A stretch of 64,000 nucleotides of DNA from Mycolicibacterium alvei. Lineage in GTDB: Bacteria > Actinomycetota > Actinomycetes > Mycobacteriales > Mycobacteriaceae. Positions 25,002-34,394 of this stretch are shown here, in pieces. The notes below the pieces were generated by a model. It searched no databases, was not told the DNA's origin, and saw only the letters and a list, made by a program, of their open reading frames with translations. How positions within the stretch are numbered: the stretch's first letter is position 1; the number at the start of each line of letters is the position of its first letter. Made by a program: the position numbers and the translations under genes. The stretch spans positions 4,216,001 through 4,280,000 of the forward strand of contig NZ_AP022565.1 in assembly GCF_010727325.1 (NCBI RefSeq). The letters run 5' to 3'.

Positions 25002-27455
25002 TCACGGGGGCGGGGGTGGAGGCCCGAGCACCGGAACGGTGATCGGAGGCAGCCCGGGGATCTCGATCACAGTCTGGCCGATCTCGGGCGGCGGACCTCC
25101 CGGAATCGGGAACGCGACCGGAGGCGGCGGCGGGGCCGGCGGAACCCCGTTGCTGATCTGGATCGTGATGATCGAACCGGGAATCGTCTGCCCGCTGGGC
25201 GCCGTGCCGACCACGGTCCCGTAACGCGAGCTGCTGTTGACCGAGGCGGCGCCGTCGGCGACCTGGAATCCGGACTCCCTGAGCCGCTGACGTGCAGCCG
25301 TCTCGTCCAGTCCGATCACGGTCGGCACGACCGAGCCAGGGCCGCCGTCGACGTAGCGCGGGTCCGTCGGCGGCATGACCACCGGGCCGAAGCTGTTGGC
25401 GAGTGGCTTCAGCGCGGTGAACCAGGTGCGGGCCGGTTCGTTACCGCCGAACAGGTCGCCGTCCCCGCACTGGCGCAGCGGGAACGAGCACAGCTCGCCG
25501 GGGCTGGTGGAATCGTCATAGATGTAGTTGGCCGCGGCGTACTGGTTCGTGAAGCCGAGAAAGCCCGACGAGCGATGCGCCTCGGTGGTGCCGGTCTTGC
25601 CCGACATCGGGAGGTCCCAGCCCACCGAACCGGCCGAACCGGAGGCGGTACCGCCGGCCTGGTCGTCCTTGCTCATCGCATTGGCCAACGTGTTGGCCAG
25701 ACCCTCGGGAACCGCCTGATCGCAGGTCTCGGTGGTCACCGACACCTCCTGACCACGCCGGTCGAGCACCTGGGCGATCGGGTTGGGTGGGCACCAGGTT
25801 CCGCCGGAGGCCAAGGTGGCAGCCACATTCGACAGCTCGAGCGCGTTGACCTCGATGGGGCCCAGCGTGAACGAGCCGATGTTCTGACGCTTGACGAAGT
25901 CGGCCAGGCTCTCGTTGCTCTCCGGGTCGTAGTCGCGGGCGGTGCCGGGCAACGCATAGGACCGCAGTCCCAGCTTGACCGCCATATCGACCGACCGCTG
26001 CACGCCGATCTGCGAGATCAGCTTGGCGAACGCCGTATTCGGCGAGGTTGCCAGGGCATCGGTGACGCTCATCGAACCCCGGTAGCCGCCGGCGTTCTTC
26101 ACACACCAGGTTTCCTTCGGGCAACCCGGGGTGTCGCTGCTGCCCAGCCCCTTGGCCTGGAAGAACGCGGGCACCGCCAGTTGGGTGTTGATGCCCATCC
26201 CCATGTCCATCGCCGCGGCGGTGGTGAAGATCTTGAAGATCGATCCGGCGCCGTCGCCGACGAGCGAGAAGGGCTGCGGTTGCATGGTCTCGCCGGCGTC
26301 GGTGTTCAGGCCGTAGGTGCGGTTGCTGCCCATCGCCAGGACCGGATGGGATTCTTTGCCCGGCTTGATCACGCTCATCACGCTGGCGATGCCCGGAGCG
26401 TCCGGGCGGGCGATGCTGTCGATCGCCGACTTCACCGAGCCCTGCACCTCGGGATCGAGCGTGGTCTTGATCAGATAACCGCCCTTGGCCACCTGCTCCT
26501 TGGACAGGCCGGCGCGGGCCAGGTACTCCAACGCGTAATCGCAGAAGAACGCCCGGTCACCGGCCGCGATGCAGCCGCGGGGCAGTGCGTTGGGCTGCGG
26601 CAGGATGCCCAGCGGCTGCTGCTTGGCGGCCCGCAGCGCGTCGGCCTCGCCCGGGATGTTCTCGATCATGGTGTCCAGCACCAGGTTCCGCCGGGCCAGG
26701 GCGCCGTCGGGATTGGTGTACGGGTTCAGCGCGCTGGTGGACTGCACCATGCCGGCCAGCAGGGCGGCCTGCTGCCAGTTCAGCTCGGAGGCATTGACGT
26801 CGAAATACGTCTGTGCGGCGTCCTGAATACCGAACGCACCGTTGCCGAATGAGACCAGGTTGAGATAGCGGGTCAGGATCTCAGGCTTGGTGAAGGTCTT
26901 GTCCAGCGTCAGAGCCATCCGGATCTCACGCAGTTTGCGGGCCGGTGTGGTCTCGATCGCGGCGCGGCGCTCGGCATCGGTCTGGGCGATCACCAGCAGC
27001 TGGTAGTTCTTCACGTACTGCTGCTCGATCGTCGAACCGCCGCGGGTGTCGGAGTCGCCACGCATATATCCGGTCAGACCGGTCAGCGTTCCCTGCCAGT
27101 CCACACCGTTGTGTTCGGCGAAGCGCTTGTCCTCGATCGAGACCAGCGCGAGCTTCATCGTGTTGGCGATCTGATCGCTCGGCACCTCGAAGCGGCGCTG
27201 CGAATACAGCCACGCAATGGTGTTGCCCTTGGCGTCGACCATGGTCGAGACCTGCGGAACTTCACCGTCGACCAGGGCGGCCGAGCCGTTGGCCACCACG
27301 TCGGAAGCGCGGTTGGACATCAGGCCGAATCCACCCACCACCGGGAACATGAACGTGGCCACCAGCACGCTCGCGAGCAGCACGCACCAGGCGAGTTTGA
27401 TGACGGTGACCGCTTGGGGTGGCTGCGCGGGCGGTCGAGTCGGCGGCTCCGGCAT
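25002..27455 (-). CDS. ponA2: Bifunctional class A penicillin-binding protein with PASTA domain
   Basis: 817-residue peptidoglycan synthase. After a cytoplasmic proline-rich start and one membrane helix (LAWCVLLASVLVATFMFPVV), the glycosyltransferase domain shows EDKRFAEHNGVDW and RGGSTIEQQYVKNY; the transpeptidase domain has S-x-x-K in GSIFKIF, SPN in ATSPNTAFAK and KTG in SGKTGTTE. A PASTA domain (PTVIGLDETAARQRLRESG onward) and a Pro-rich tail follow. It matches M. tuberculosis PonA2 (Rv3682), which supports survival under acid and oxidative stress. It is divergent from whiB4 across 297 nt that contain no other gene. Confidence 0.95.
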   Translation of the reverse strand: MPEPPTRPPAQPPQAVTVIKLAWCVLLASVLVATFMFPVVGGFGLMSNRASDVVANGSAALVDGEVPQVSTMVDAKGNTIAWLYSQRRFEVPSDQIANTMKLALVSIEDKRFAEHNGVDWQGTLTGLTGYMRGDSDTRGGSTIEQQYVKNYQLLVIAQTDAERRAAIETTPARKLREIRMALTLDKTFTKPEILTRYLNLVSFGNGAFGIQDAAQTYFDVNASELNWQQAALLAGMVQSTSALNPYTNPDGALARRNLVLDTMIENIPGEADALRAAKQQPLGILPQPNALPRGCIAAGDRAFFCDYALEYLARAGLSKEQVAKGGYLIKTTLDPEVQGSVKSAIDSIARPDAPGIASVMSVIKPGKESHPVLAMGSNRTYGLNTDAGETMQPQPFSLVGDGAGSIFKIFTTAAAMDMGMGINTQLAVPAFFQAKGLGSSDTPGCPKETWCVKNAGGYRGSMSVTDALATSPNTAFAKLISQIGVQRSVDMAVKLGLRSYALPGTARDYDPESNESLADFVKRQNIGSFTLGPIEVNALELSNVAATLASGGTWCPPNPIAQVLDRRGQEVSVTTETCDQAVPEGLANTLANAMSKDDQAGGTASGSAGSVGWDLPMSGKTGTTEAHRSSGFLGFTNQYAAANYIYDDSTSPGELCSFPLRQCGDGDLFGGNEPARTWFTALKPLANSFGPVVMPPTDPRYVDGGPGSVVPTVIGLDETAARQRLRESGFQVADGAASVNSSSRYGTVVGTAPSGQTIPGSIITIQISNGVPPAPPPPPVAFPIPGGPPPEIGQTVIEIPGLPPITVPVLGPPPPPP

Positions 27456-27752
27456 GGGTACAGAGTAGCCAGCTCGCTCGGGGACCCTGTCTGAGAGCAG
27501 GCGCTGTTGGCTTCATCCCAGTTGCCTGCAGAAATACCTCGGTGGGCCCGGGTGCCGGTCAGACGGCACGGCCGTCCCAAAAAAGGGCGTGACAAACTGT
27601 TGCGTAAATACCCTCTGACCACCTAGCTTGGACACACAGTGCGATCCAGGTAACACGGGCTGGCGCAATGTGGCGTAGATCGCAATGGCTTTCTACCCGG
27701 GAGGTTCAACCGCCCGCCATCTGGGGAGATGGCTGGAACGAAGGGATCGCTG

Positions 27753-28112
27753 GTGTCAGGTACACGAACTGTCGCAGACAACATGAACGCTTCCGCCCCC
27801 GCCGCCACCCTGGTCCACCGAGGTGAAGGTGAAGCCCGGATCGCCTGGGTTTCGCAGGCGCGGTGCCGCCAGGCCGATCCGGACGAGCTGTTCGTCCGGG
27901 GGGCCGCCCAACGGAAAGCCGCGGTGATCTGTCGGCACTGCCCGGTGATCCTCGAATGCGGCGCCGATGCGTTGGACAATCGCGTCGAGTTCGGAGTCTG
28001 GGGCGGAATGACCGAGCGTCAGCGTCGTGCCCTGCTCAAGCAGCATCCCGAAGTCAATTCCTGGGCCGAGTTCTTCGCCGCCCAGCGCAAGCACCACCGC
28101 AGCGCGGTCTGA
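27753..28112 (+). CDS. whiB4: WhiB-family iron-sulfur redox regulator
   Basis: 119-residue WhiB protein. The four cluster cysteines lie in ARCRQADPDELF and CRHCPVILEC (C-x2-C-x5-C), followed by the signature VEFGVWGGMTERQRRALL. The close match to Rv3681c supports WhiB4, an oxygen-sensing 4Fe-4S protein controlling the antioxidant response. GTG 27753 (MSGTRTVADN) has AAGGGA about 7 nt upstream and matches the known N-terminus better than ATG 27729, which directly abuts its GGGGAG. It converges with the ATPase gene at 28132, 19 nt away. Confidence 0.95.
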   Translation: MSGTRTVADNMNASAPAATLVHRGEGEARIAWVSQARCRQADPDELFVRGAAQRKAAVICRHCPVILECGADALDNRVEFGVWGGMTERQRRALLKQHPEVNSWAEFFAAQRKHHRSAV

Positions 28113-28131
28113 CCGCGCTCGTCCCGTCCGT

Positions 28132-29262
28132 CTAGACGGATTCCCCGACGCCGGTGATCTGATCGGCGATCGCGCGTAGCGCGTCGAGATCAGACACGTC
28201 GAACGGCAGCGACGGCACCCCCACGATCGCCACATGCGGATTCGCCCCGGTGAACCGGGACAGCAGACGTACCTCACGCTTGGCGGTGTGCGCCCGATCG
28301 GCGTGGATGCGCAGCACCGCCGCGGTCAGCGAGTCCGGATCCTCGGCCGCCAACTCGTCGGCGGCTTCCTCGGCCTTGTCGGCGTGAAGCTCGCACAGGG
28401 TCGGATGGGTGCGGTTGAGGATCAGGCCGGCCAGCGGCATGTGCTCGTTCGACAACCGGTCGACGAAGAACGAGGCCTCCCGCAGCGCGTCGGGTTCGGC
28501 CGCCGACACCACCACGAACTGGGTGCCGCGCCGCTTGAGCAATTCGTAGGTACGGTCGGCCTTCTCCCGGAAGCCGCCGAAGGTGGCATCCAGTGACTGC
28601 ACGAAACCTGCTGCGTCAGAGAGCATTTGCGACCCCAGTACGGTGGACAGGGCCTTCATGGCGAGTCCGACGGCACCGGTGACCAGACGCCCGATCCCGC
28701 GTCCGGGCGCCAGCAGCATCCGCCACAACCGGCTGTCCATGAAGCTGCCCAACCGCTTCGGCGCGTCGAGGAAGTCCAGGGCGTTGCGCGACGGCGGGGT
28801 GTCCACCACCACCAGGTCCCACTTGTCCTCGGCCAGCAACTGACCGAGTTTTTCCATCGCCATGTACTCCTGCGTGCCGGCCAGCGAGGTCGCCACGGTT
28901 TGGTAGAACTGGTTCTCCAGAATCGAATCGGCGCGGTCCGCCCCGGAGTACTGCACCACCATCTCGTCGAACGTGCGGCGCATGTCCAGCATCATCGCGT
29001 GCAGCTCACCGGTGACCTCCGGGGCCAACGGAACCCGCTGCGGGGTGTTCCCGAGATCCTTGATCCCCAGCGCCTGAGCCAGCCGCTTGGCCGGGTCGAT
29101 CGTGAGCACCACGACGGTGCGGCCGTACTCGGCGGCCCGCAGTGCCATCGCTGCTGCGGTGGTGGTCTTGCCGACTCCGCCTGCGCCGCAACAGACTACG
29201 ACGCGGTTGGCGGTGTCCGACAGGATCGAGTGCATATCCAATGCGGGCGGTTTGGCACTCAC
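28132..29262 (-). CDS. ArsA/Get3-like ATPase, second subunit (Rv3680-like)
   Basis: 376 residues. The deviant Walker [19 protein letters not shown] lies at residues 22-39, a switch-like [11 protein letters not shown] follows, and [18 protein letters not shown] is the switch II region. It belongs to the anion-transporting ATPase/Get3 group. In M. tuberculosis Rv3679 and Rv3680 form a hetero-complex (BagA/BagB) linked to tolerance of glycerol and nitrosative stress. GTG 29262 shares one base with the upstream stop (TAGTG), indicating coupled synthesis. Confidence 0.92.
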   Translation of the reverse strand: MSAKPPALDMHSILSDTANRVVVCCGAGGVGKTTTAAAMALRAAEYGRTVVVLTIDPAKRLAQALGIKDLGNTPQRVPLAPEVTGELHAMMLDMRRTFDEMVVQYSGADRADSILENQFYQTVATSLAGTQEYMAMEKLGQLLAEDKWDLVVVDTPPSRNALDFLDAPKRLGSFMDSRLWRMLLAPGRGIGRLVTGAVGLAMKALSTVLGSQMLSDAAGFVQSLDATFGGFREKADRTYELLKRRGTQFVVVSAAEPDALREASFFVDRLSNEHMPLAGLILNRTHPTLCELHADKAEEAADELAAEDPDSLTAAVLRIHADRAHTAKREVRLLSRFTGANPHVAIVGVPSLPFDVSDLDALRAIADQITGVGESV

Positions 29263-30299
29263 TATCGGACCCCTTGCTGTTCCAGTGCTTCGGCGAGTTC
29301 GTACAGGCTGCCCAGGTCGACACCGTCGGTCAGTGCGGGCAACTCCAGGCGGGGCACATCGATGGCGTCGAGCATTTCGGCACTCTCGGCGCGCGCCGAG
29401 ATCCGGGTGGCGTGCTGGATGGACTCGGTCAGTAGGCCAGCAAAGTCGTCGTCCGACAACGTGATTCCAGTCTTGGCCAGACCTGCGCGGACCGCGTCGG
29501 CGTCGATGTCACCCTCGGCGGCCTTGATCAGGTCCTCGGGCGGAAGAAATGCCGGGATGTTGCGGTTGACGATCACGCTGCCGATCGGCAGACCCATCTC
29601 GGTGAGCTCGTCGATCGCCTCGAGGGTCTCCTGGATCGGTAGTGCCTCCAGAAGTGTCACCAGGTGGATCGCGGTCTGTTCGGAGTGCAGCAGCTTCACC
29701 ACGCCATCGGCCTGGGAGTGCACGGGCCCACCCTTGGCCAGGTCGGAGACCGCCTTGGTGACGTCCAGGAATCGCGAGATACGGCCGGTGGGAGGGGAAT
29801 CTACCACCACGGCGTCGTAAACCCCACGGCTGGATTTGGAGTCCTTGGCTCCCTTTTTCTCGCGCGTCACGATCTCTTTGATCTTGCCGGTGAGCAGCAC
29901 GTCGCGCAGGCCGGGTGCGATGGTGGTGGCGAATTCGATGGCACCGATCCGGCGCATCGCCCGGCCGGCCAGACCGAGGTTGTAGAACATGTCGAGGTAC
30001 TCCAGGAACGCGGCCTCGATGTCGATCGCGAGCGCGTTGACCTGTCCACCGCCATCGGCCGTGGCCACCTTGACTTCCTCGTACGGCAGCGGTGGCACGT
30101 CGAACAACTGCGCGATGCCCTGCCGTTCCTCGACCTCGACGAGCAGCACCTTTCGGCCGCCGGCCGCCAGAGCCAGGGCCAGGGCCGCCGCGACGGTGGA
30201 CTTGCCGGTGCCGCCCTTACCGGATACGAAATGCAGGCGGGCCTTCGTCAGCCTTGACGGCCAGCCGACGTGTTTGGCGCCGCTCTCTGTGGTTGCCAC
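29262..30299 (-). CDS. ArsA/Get3-like ATPase, first subunit (Rv3679-like)
   Basis: 345 residues with Walker [19 protein letters not shown] near residue 30 and the Get3-type [19 protein letters not shown] around residue 160. It is transcribed first and partners the next gene product. ATG 30299 is the only sensible start and no Cys pair for zinc-mediated dimerisation is visible. The gene order whiB4, Rv3680, Rv3679, then the divergent DUF4177 gene is the standard mycobacterial one. Confidence 0.92.
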   Translation of the reverse strand: MATTESGAKHVGWPSRLTKARLHFVSGKGGTGKSTVAAALALALAAGGRKVLLVEVEERQGIAQLFDVPPLPYEEVKVATADGGGQVNALAIDIEAAFLEYLDMFYNLGLAGRAMRRIGAIEFATTIAPGLRDVLLTGKIKEIVTREKKGAKDSKSSRGVYDAVVVDSPPTGRISRFLDVTKAVSDLAKGGPVHSQADGVVKLLHSEQTAIHLVTLLEALPIQETLEAIDELTEMGLPIGSVIVNRNIPAFLPPEDLIKAAEGDIDADAVRAGLAKTGITLSDDDFAGLLTESIQHATRISARAESAEMLDAIDVPRLELPALTDGVDLGSLYELAEALEQQGVR

Positions 30300-30372
30300 C
30301 TCTGCATGCTAGCCAAGCCCGGGTGTCCGCCCGATAGGCTCGGGTCATGAGCGAAGGAACTAGGTGGGCAGC

Positions 30373-30534
30373 GTGAGCGAAGCGAACAAATGGGAATACG
30401 CCACGGTGCCGTTGTTGACTCACGCCACCAAACAAATTCTCGATCAATGGGGTGAGGACGGCTGGGAACTGGTCTCGGTGTTGCCGGGCCCGACCGGCGA
30501 GCAGCACGTCGCGTATCTGAAGCGGCCGAAGTGA
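30373..30534 (+). CDS. Small DUF4177-type protein (Rv3678A-like)
   Basis: 53 residues from GTG 30373: NKWEYATVPLLTHATKQILD followed by GWELVSVLPGP, the compact beta-alpha-beta pattern of DUF4177 proteins (W-E-Y...GWELV). Function unknown. Its stop overlaps the RidA-like start by 4 nt (GTGA), so it heads a three-gene operon in which each junction is a GTGA overlap. An in-frame GTG at 30364 is less likely, lacking a ribosome site. Confidence 0.8.
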   Translation: MSEANKWEYATVPLLTHATKQILDQWGEDGWELVSVLPGPTGEQHVAYLKRPK

Positions 30535-30986
30535 CCAACTCGCAACGGCTGACCGAACTGGGCATCGAACTGCCCGACGTGGTCGCGCCGCTGGCCGCCT
30601 ACGTGCCCGCGGTGCGGACCGGCAACCTGGTCTACACCGCCGGTCAACTCCCGATCCGGGCCGGTGAGCTGCTGGCCGCCGGCAAGGTCGGCGCGGAGAT
30701 CAGCCCCGATCAGGGCAACGAGCTGGCTCGGGTCTGCGGCCTCAACGCGCTGGCCGCCGTGCACGCGCTGGTGGGCATCGACTCCGTCGTCCGAATCGTC
30801 AAGGTGACCGGGTTCGTTGCCTCCGCACCCGGATTCAGCGGACAGCCCGGTGTCGTCAACGGTGCCTCCGAACTGTTCGGCGAGATCTTCGGTGAGGCGG
30901 GCGCGCACGCGCGTTCGGCCGTCGGCGTATCGGAACTGCCGCGTAATGCGCCGGTCGAAGTCGAGATCATCGTCGAAACCGCGTGA
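30531..30986 (+). CDS. RidA/YjgF-family protein (Rv3678c-like)
   Basis: 151-residue member of the RidA (reactive intermediate deaminase) superfamily. VYTAGQLPIRAGEL, a central VCGLNALAAVHALVG helix and VGVSELPRNAPVEVEIIVE at the C-terminus are family landmarks. The catalytic Arg of true RidA (in the A-R-x-x-V-x-V-x-x-L-P motif) is present as ARSAVGVSELP, so imine hydrolysis is possible. Coupled to DUF4177 upstream and the metallo-hydrolase downstream by 4-nt overlaps. Confidence 0.9.
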   Translation: MTNSQRLTELGIELPDVVAPLAAYVPAVRTGNLVYTAGQLPIRAGELLAAGKVGAEISPDQGNELARVCGLNALAAVHALVGIDSVVRIVKVTGFVASAPGFSGQPGVVNGASELFGEIFGEAGAHARSAVGVSELPRNAPVEVEIIVETA

Positions 30987-31777
30987 CAGCAGCGCAGCAC
31001 CCCGCCTACGGGCTGTTGAGGCCGGTCACCCGATCCGCCTCGGTGCTGCTGTGCGACAACCCGGGGCTGATGACCCTGGAGGGCACCAACACGTGGGTGC
31101 TGCGTGGCCCGGGGAGCGACGAGATCGTCGTCGTCGACCCCGGTCCCGACGATGAGGCACACATCGCCCGCATCGCCGAACTGGGCACCGTCGCACTGGT
31201 GTTGATCAGTCACAAGCACGAGGACCACACCGGCGGCATCGACAAGCTCGTGGACCTGACCGGCGCCACCGTCCGCTCGGTCGGCAGCGGCTTCCTGAGA
31301 GGCCTCGGCGGTCCGCTGACCGACGGCGACGTGATCGACGCTGCCGGCCTGAAGATCAAGGTGATGGCCACGCCCGGCCACACGGTCGATTCACTGAGCT
31401 TCGTGCTCGACGACGACAACGGACCAGGGGCCGTGTTGACCGCAGACACCGTGCTGGGCCGCGGCACCACTGTCATCGACACCGAGGACGGCAGCCTGCG
31501 TCACTACCTGGAGTCGCTGCAACGGCTGCAGGGCCTCGGCCCGCGCAGGGTGCTTCCCGGGCACGGCCCCGATCTGCCGAATCTCCACGAAGTAACCGCG
31601 ATGTACCTGGCGCACCGCGAGGAGCGGTTGAACCAGATCCGGGCGGCGCTGATCGAACTCGGTGAGGACGCCTCGGCCCGACAGGTCGTCGAGCACGTCT
31701 ACACCGATGTCGACCAGAAACTCTGGGACGCCGCCGAAAAGAGCGTCCAAGCCCAACTGGATTACCTGCGGGACTGA
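30983..31777 (+). CDS. Metallo-beta-lactamase-fold hydrolase (Rv3677c-like)
   Basis: 264 residues with the metal motif LISHKHEDHTGGID (H-x-H-x-D-H), ATPGHTVDSLSFV, a metal-bridging Asp in LTADTVLGRGTT and a final LPGHGPD. The C-terminal winged-helix-like tail (residues ~210-264) fits the LACTB2/RNase Z-like group. Substrate unknown; relatives include endoribonucleases and thioester hydrolases. Its GTG overlaps the RidA-like stop. Confidence 0.9.
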   Translation: MTAAQHPAYGLLRPVTRSASVLLCDNPGLMTLEGTNTWVLRGPGSDEIVVVDPGPDDEAHIARIAELGTVALVLISHKHEDHTGGIDKLVDLTGATVRSVGSGFLRGLGGPLTDGDVIDAAGLKIKVMATPGHTVDSLSFVLDDDNGPGAVLTADTVLGRGTTVIDTEDGSLRHYLESLQRLQGLGPRRVLPGHGPDLPNLHEVTAMYLAHREERLNQIRAALIELGEDASARQVVEHVYTDVDQKLWDAAEKSVQAQLDYLRD

Positions 31778-31794
31778 CTCAACGCCCTCAACGC

Positions 31795-31851
31795 CGAAAC
31801 GGTATTCCGGCAGCTGGTTACTCGAACAAAAGCTGCTGGAATACCGTTTCG
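31795..31851. terminator. 21-bp hairpin between convergent genes
   Basis: CGAAACGGTATTCCGGCAGCT (31795-31815) and AGCTGCTGGAATACCGTTTCG (31831-31851) pair with a single wobble around a 15-nt loop. It sits between the ends of the hydrolase gene and crp, so bidirectional termination is the simplest role. No U-tract follows on either strand and the stem is unusually long and exact, so other roles are open. Confidence 0.65.
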
Positions 31852-31869
31852 CGGAAAACTAGCGGGCGA

Positions 31870-32544
31870 TCAGCGCGCTCGGCGTGCCAGCCGCTCGCTG
31901 TCGCTGATGAGCACGCTCTTGCCCTCCAGCCGGATCCAGCCGCGGTGGGCGAAATCGGCCAGTGCCTTGTTGACGGTCTCGCGGGAGGCGCCGACGAGCT
32001 GGGCGATCTCTTCCTGCGTGAGGTCGTGCGTGACGCGCAACGCCCCGCCCTCCTGGGTGCCGAACCGCTGGGCCAGCTGCAGCAGCTGCTTGGCCACCCG
32101 GCCGGGAACGTCGGTGAAGATCAGGTCGGCCAGGTTGTTGTTGGTGCGGCGCAGACGACGCGCGAGCACCCGCAGCAGCTGTTCGGCGATCTCGGGACGG
32201 TCGGCGATCCACGCGCGCAGCGCGTCACGGTCCATCGACACCGCGCGCACCTCGGTGATCGTGGTGGCGCTCGAGGTACGGGGCCCCGGGTCGAAGATCG
32301 ACAGCTCACCGAACATGTCCGACGGACCCATGATGGTCAGCAGGTTCTCGCGGCCGTCCGGTGAACGGCGGCCGATCTTCACCTTGCCGGAGATGATGAT
32401 GTACAGGCGGTCGCCGGGCTCGCCCTCGGCGAAGACGGTATGCCCGCGCGGGAAGTCGACGGGCTGCAACTGCTTCGTCAACGCCGAAACGGCGGTCGGC
32501 TCGACGCCCTGGAAGATTCCGGCCCTGGCCAGGATCTCGTCCAC
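31870..32544 (-). CDS. crp: cAMP receptor protein family transcription regulator
   Basis: 224 residues, near-identical in pattern to Rv3676. The cAMP-binding fold has [16 protein letters not shown] and the phosphate-binding cassette [17 protein letters not shown]; the C-terminal winged helix is [26 protein letters not shown]. It is a global regulator recognising GTGA-N6-TCAC sites; two such sites occur in this window (40638-40651 and 41847-41860). The upstream 87 nt hold no clear self-site. Confidence 0.95.
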   Translation of the reverse strand: MDEILARAGIFQGVEPTAVSALTKQLQPVDFPRGHTVFAEGEPGDRLYIIISGKVKIGRRSPDGRENLLTIMGPSDMFGELSIFDPGPRTSSATTITEVRAVSMDRDALRAWIADRPEIAEQLLRVLARRLRRTNNNLADLIFTDVPGRVAKQLLQLAQRFGTQEGGALRVTHDLTQEEIAQLVGASRETVNKALADFAHRGWIRLEGKSVLISDSERLARRAR

Positions 32545-32631
32545 GTTGCCCCTTAAGCTATTGGGTGTGTTGTCCTCTTACTGAGAATTCCTGCTCAGTC
32601 TAGAGGTACGCGGTTTCGCGACTAGCCCACG

Positions 32632-32859
32632 CTACACACGATTGACGTGTCGAGACGCAGGAAACCCGGTATTTATGGCCTGCGGTTCGTGGTACCGCGT
32701 CGGCAAACCTTCACTCTCGACGCCGAGGATCACCGGCTTGACCCGCGGCATGGCCGGCGCCGGGCCGGGCTTTCGGTCCAACCCTGCTTCGAGTCGCTCG
32801 AGCCCGAACGCCGCCATCATGAGCAACCCCGGGGTGAACGAGACCAGCAACCACGACAC
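32632..32859 (-). CDS. Small probable membrane protein (Rv3675-position)
   Basis: 75 residues from GTG 32859; residues 2-18 (SWLLVSFTPGLLMMAAF) form one hydrophobic helix, followed by GLERLEAGLD and a polar tail. In M. tuberculosis a short membrane protein (Rv3675) occupies the same place between crp and nth on the same strand. No good ribosome site, so the exact start is unsure; a leaderless start is possible. Confidence 0.55.
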   Translation of the reverse strand: MSWLLVSFTPGLLMMAAFGLERLEAGLDRKPGPAPAMPRVKPVILGVESEGLPTRYHEPQAINTGFPASRHVNRV

Positions 32860-32955
32860 AAGGCAGTAGTTAACACGGCGTAGGTCTCAGCGTGGTCACG
32901 AATCATCACCGGTCCGCGCAGGAGAACGTCCGACGAGATCAGTACGCTGACAGAC

Positions 32956-33729
32956 GTGACTGAGGCTGCCGCCCCAACAGGGAAAACGCGCCGGTCCAAG
33001 AAGTGGGACACCGAGACCCACCTGGGCCTGGTTCGTCGGGCTCGACGGATGAATCGCGAACTGGCCCGGGCATTTCCGCACGTCTACTGCGAGCTGGACT
33101 TCACCAATCCGCTGGAACTGGCGGTGGCCACCATCTTGTCGGCGCAGAGCACCGACAAACGGGTGAACCTGACCACTCCGGCGCTCTTCCTCAAATACCG
33201 CACGGCGCTGGACTACGCGCAGGCCGACCGCGCCGAGATGGAGGAGTTGATCCGGCCGACCGGGTTCTACCGGAACAAGACCAACTCACTGATCCGGCTG
33301 GGGCAGGAGTTGGTGGCGCGGTTCGACGGGCAGGTGCCGGACAATATCGAAGACCTGGTGACGCTGCCCGGTGTGGGACGCAAGACCGCCAACGTCATCC
33401 TCGGTAACGCCTTCGACATTCCCGGGATCACCGTCGACACCCACTTCGGTCGGCTGGTGCGGCGCTGGCGCTGGACGGCCGAAGAGGATCCGGTCAAGGT
33501 CGAGTTCGCGATCGGTGAGCTCATCGAACGCAAGGAATGGACCCTGCTCAGCCACCGGGTGATCTTCCACGGCCGTCGGGTCTGCCACGCCCGTAAGCCG
33601 GCGTGTGGTGTGTGTGTGCTGGCCAAGGACTGCCCGTCGTTCGGACTGGGGCCCACCGATCCGCCCACCGCTGCCGCGCTGGTCAAAGGCCCCGAGATCG
33701 AGCATCTGCTGGCCCTGGCCGGGCTGTGA
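32956..33729 (+). CDS. nth: Endonuclease III, DNA glycosylase/AP lyase
   Basis: Base-excision repair enzyme removing oxidised pyrimidines. The helix-hairpin-helix is [13 protein letters not shown] with catalytic Lys143, followed by catalytic Asp161 in TVDTHFGRL, and the 4Fe-4S loop C-x6-C-x2-C-x5-C near residue 215. 257 residues fits the mycobacterial enzyme, with an N-terminal basic extension and a C-terminal tail. GTG 32956 is the start. A thioredoxin-like gene follows 7 nt later, as in Rv3674c-Rv3673c. Confidence 0.95.
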   Translation: MTEAAAPTGKTRRSKKWDTETHLGLVRRARRMNRELARAFPHVYCELDFTNPLELAVATILSAQSTDKRVNLTTPALFLKYRTALDYAQADRAEMEELIRPTGFYRNKTNSLIRLGQELVARFDGQVPDNIEDLVTLPGVGRKTANVILGNAFDIPGITVDTHFGRLVRRWRWTAEEDPVKVEFAIGELIERKEWTLLSHRVIFHGRRVCHARKPACGVCVLAKDCPSFGLGPTDPPTAAALVKGPEIEHLLALAGL

Positions 33730-33736
33730 ACCCACG

Positions 33737-34384
33737 ATGAGCAGACCGGCCCGCTGGACCGTGGTGGTTCTGGTGATCCTGGTGGCGTTGGGTACCGCGT
33801 TCTGGATGGAGTTGCGCGACGAACCGGCCCCGCAGGCCGGGGCGGGGCAGTCCACCTCCCGTGATCACCGTGACGCCGATACCCCCGAGGCCCTGGCCGG
33901 TCCCCGGGCCCGCGCGGACCTGCCGCCGTGCCCGGGCCCCGGCAAGGGTGAGGGCCCCGAAGCGCTGCGCGGCATCACCCTGGAGTGCGCCGGTGACGGG
34001 AAGTCCGTGGATGTGGCCCGCGCCTTGGCGGGCCGGACCGTGGTGCTCAATCTGTGGGCGTACTGGTGCGGCCCATGTGCCGACGAACTGCCGGCGATGG
34101 CCGAATACCAGCGCCGTGTCGGCGACGACGTGCTGGTCGTGACCGTGCACCAGGACGAGAACGAGACCGCGGCACTGGTCCGCCTGGCCGAACTCGGAGT
34201 GCGGCTGCCGACCCTGCAGGACGGCAGACGATTGGTGGCGGCCGCACTCAAGGTGCCCAACGTCATGCCTGCGACCGTGGTGCTGCGCGCGGACGGTAGC
34301 GTGGCCGGGACCCTACCCAGATCGTTCGTCAGCGCCGACGAGATCGCGGCGGCGGTCGACGAGTTGATCCGCTCTAGCCGATAG
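33737..34384 (+). CDS. Membrane-anchored thioredoxin-like protein (Rv3673c-like)
   Basis: 215 residues from ATG 33737. The first 25 residues form a membrane anchor (WTVVVLVILVALGTAFWM), then a Pro/Asp-rich linker and a TlpA/ResA-type thioredoxin domain with NLWAYWCGPCADELPAM and cis-Pro in NVMPATVVL. It would work outside the membrane as a thiol-disulfide reductase, e.g. for cytochrome c maturation or secreted protein quality. Translational neighbours are nth and the NUDIX gene. Confidence 0.9.
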   Translation: MSRPARWTVVVLVILVALGTAFWMELRDEPAPQAGAGQSTSRDHRDADTPEALAGPRARADLPPCPGPGKGEGPEALRGITLECAGDGKSVDVARALAGRTVVLNLWAYWCGPCADELPAMAEYQRRVGDDVLVVTVHQDENETAALVRLAELGVRLPTLQDGRRLVAAALKVPNVMPATVVLRADGSVAGTLPRSFVSADEIAAAVDELIRSSR

Positions 34385-34394
34385 GAGCACCCGG

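Noticed and set aside
24714..26852. 712-codon plus-strand frame opposite ponA2
   Set aside because: Antisense shadow of the penicillin-binding protein gene; composition is Arg/Gly/Gln rich and unstructured.
28627..29820. 397-codon plus-strand frame opposite the two ATPase genes
   Set aside because: It spans the junction of two well-supported genes on the other strand and has no motif.
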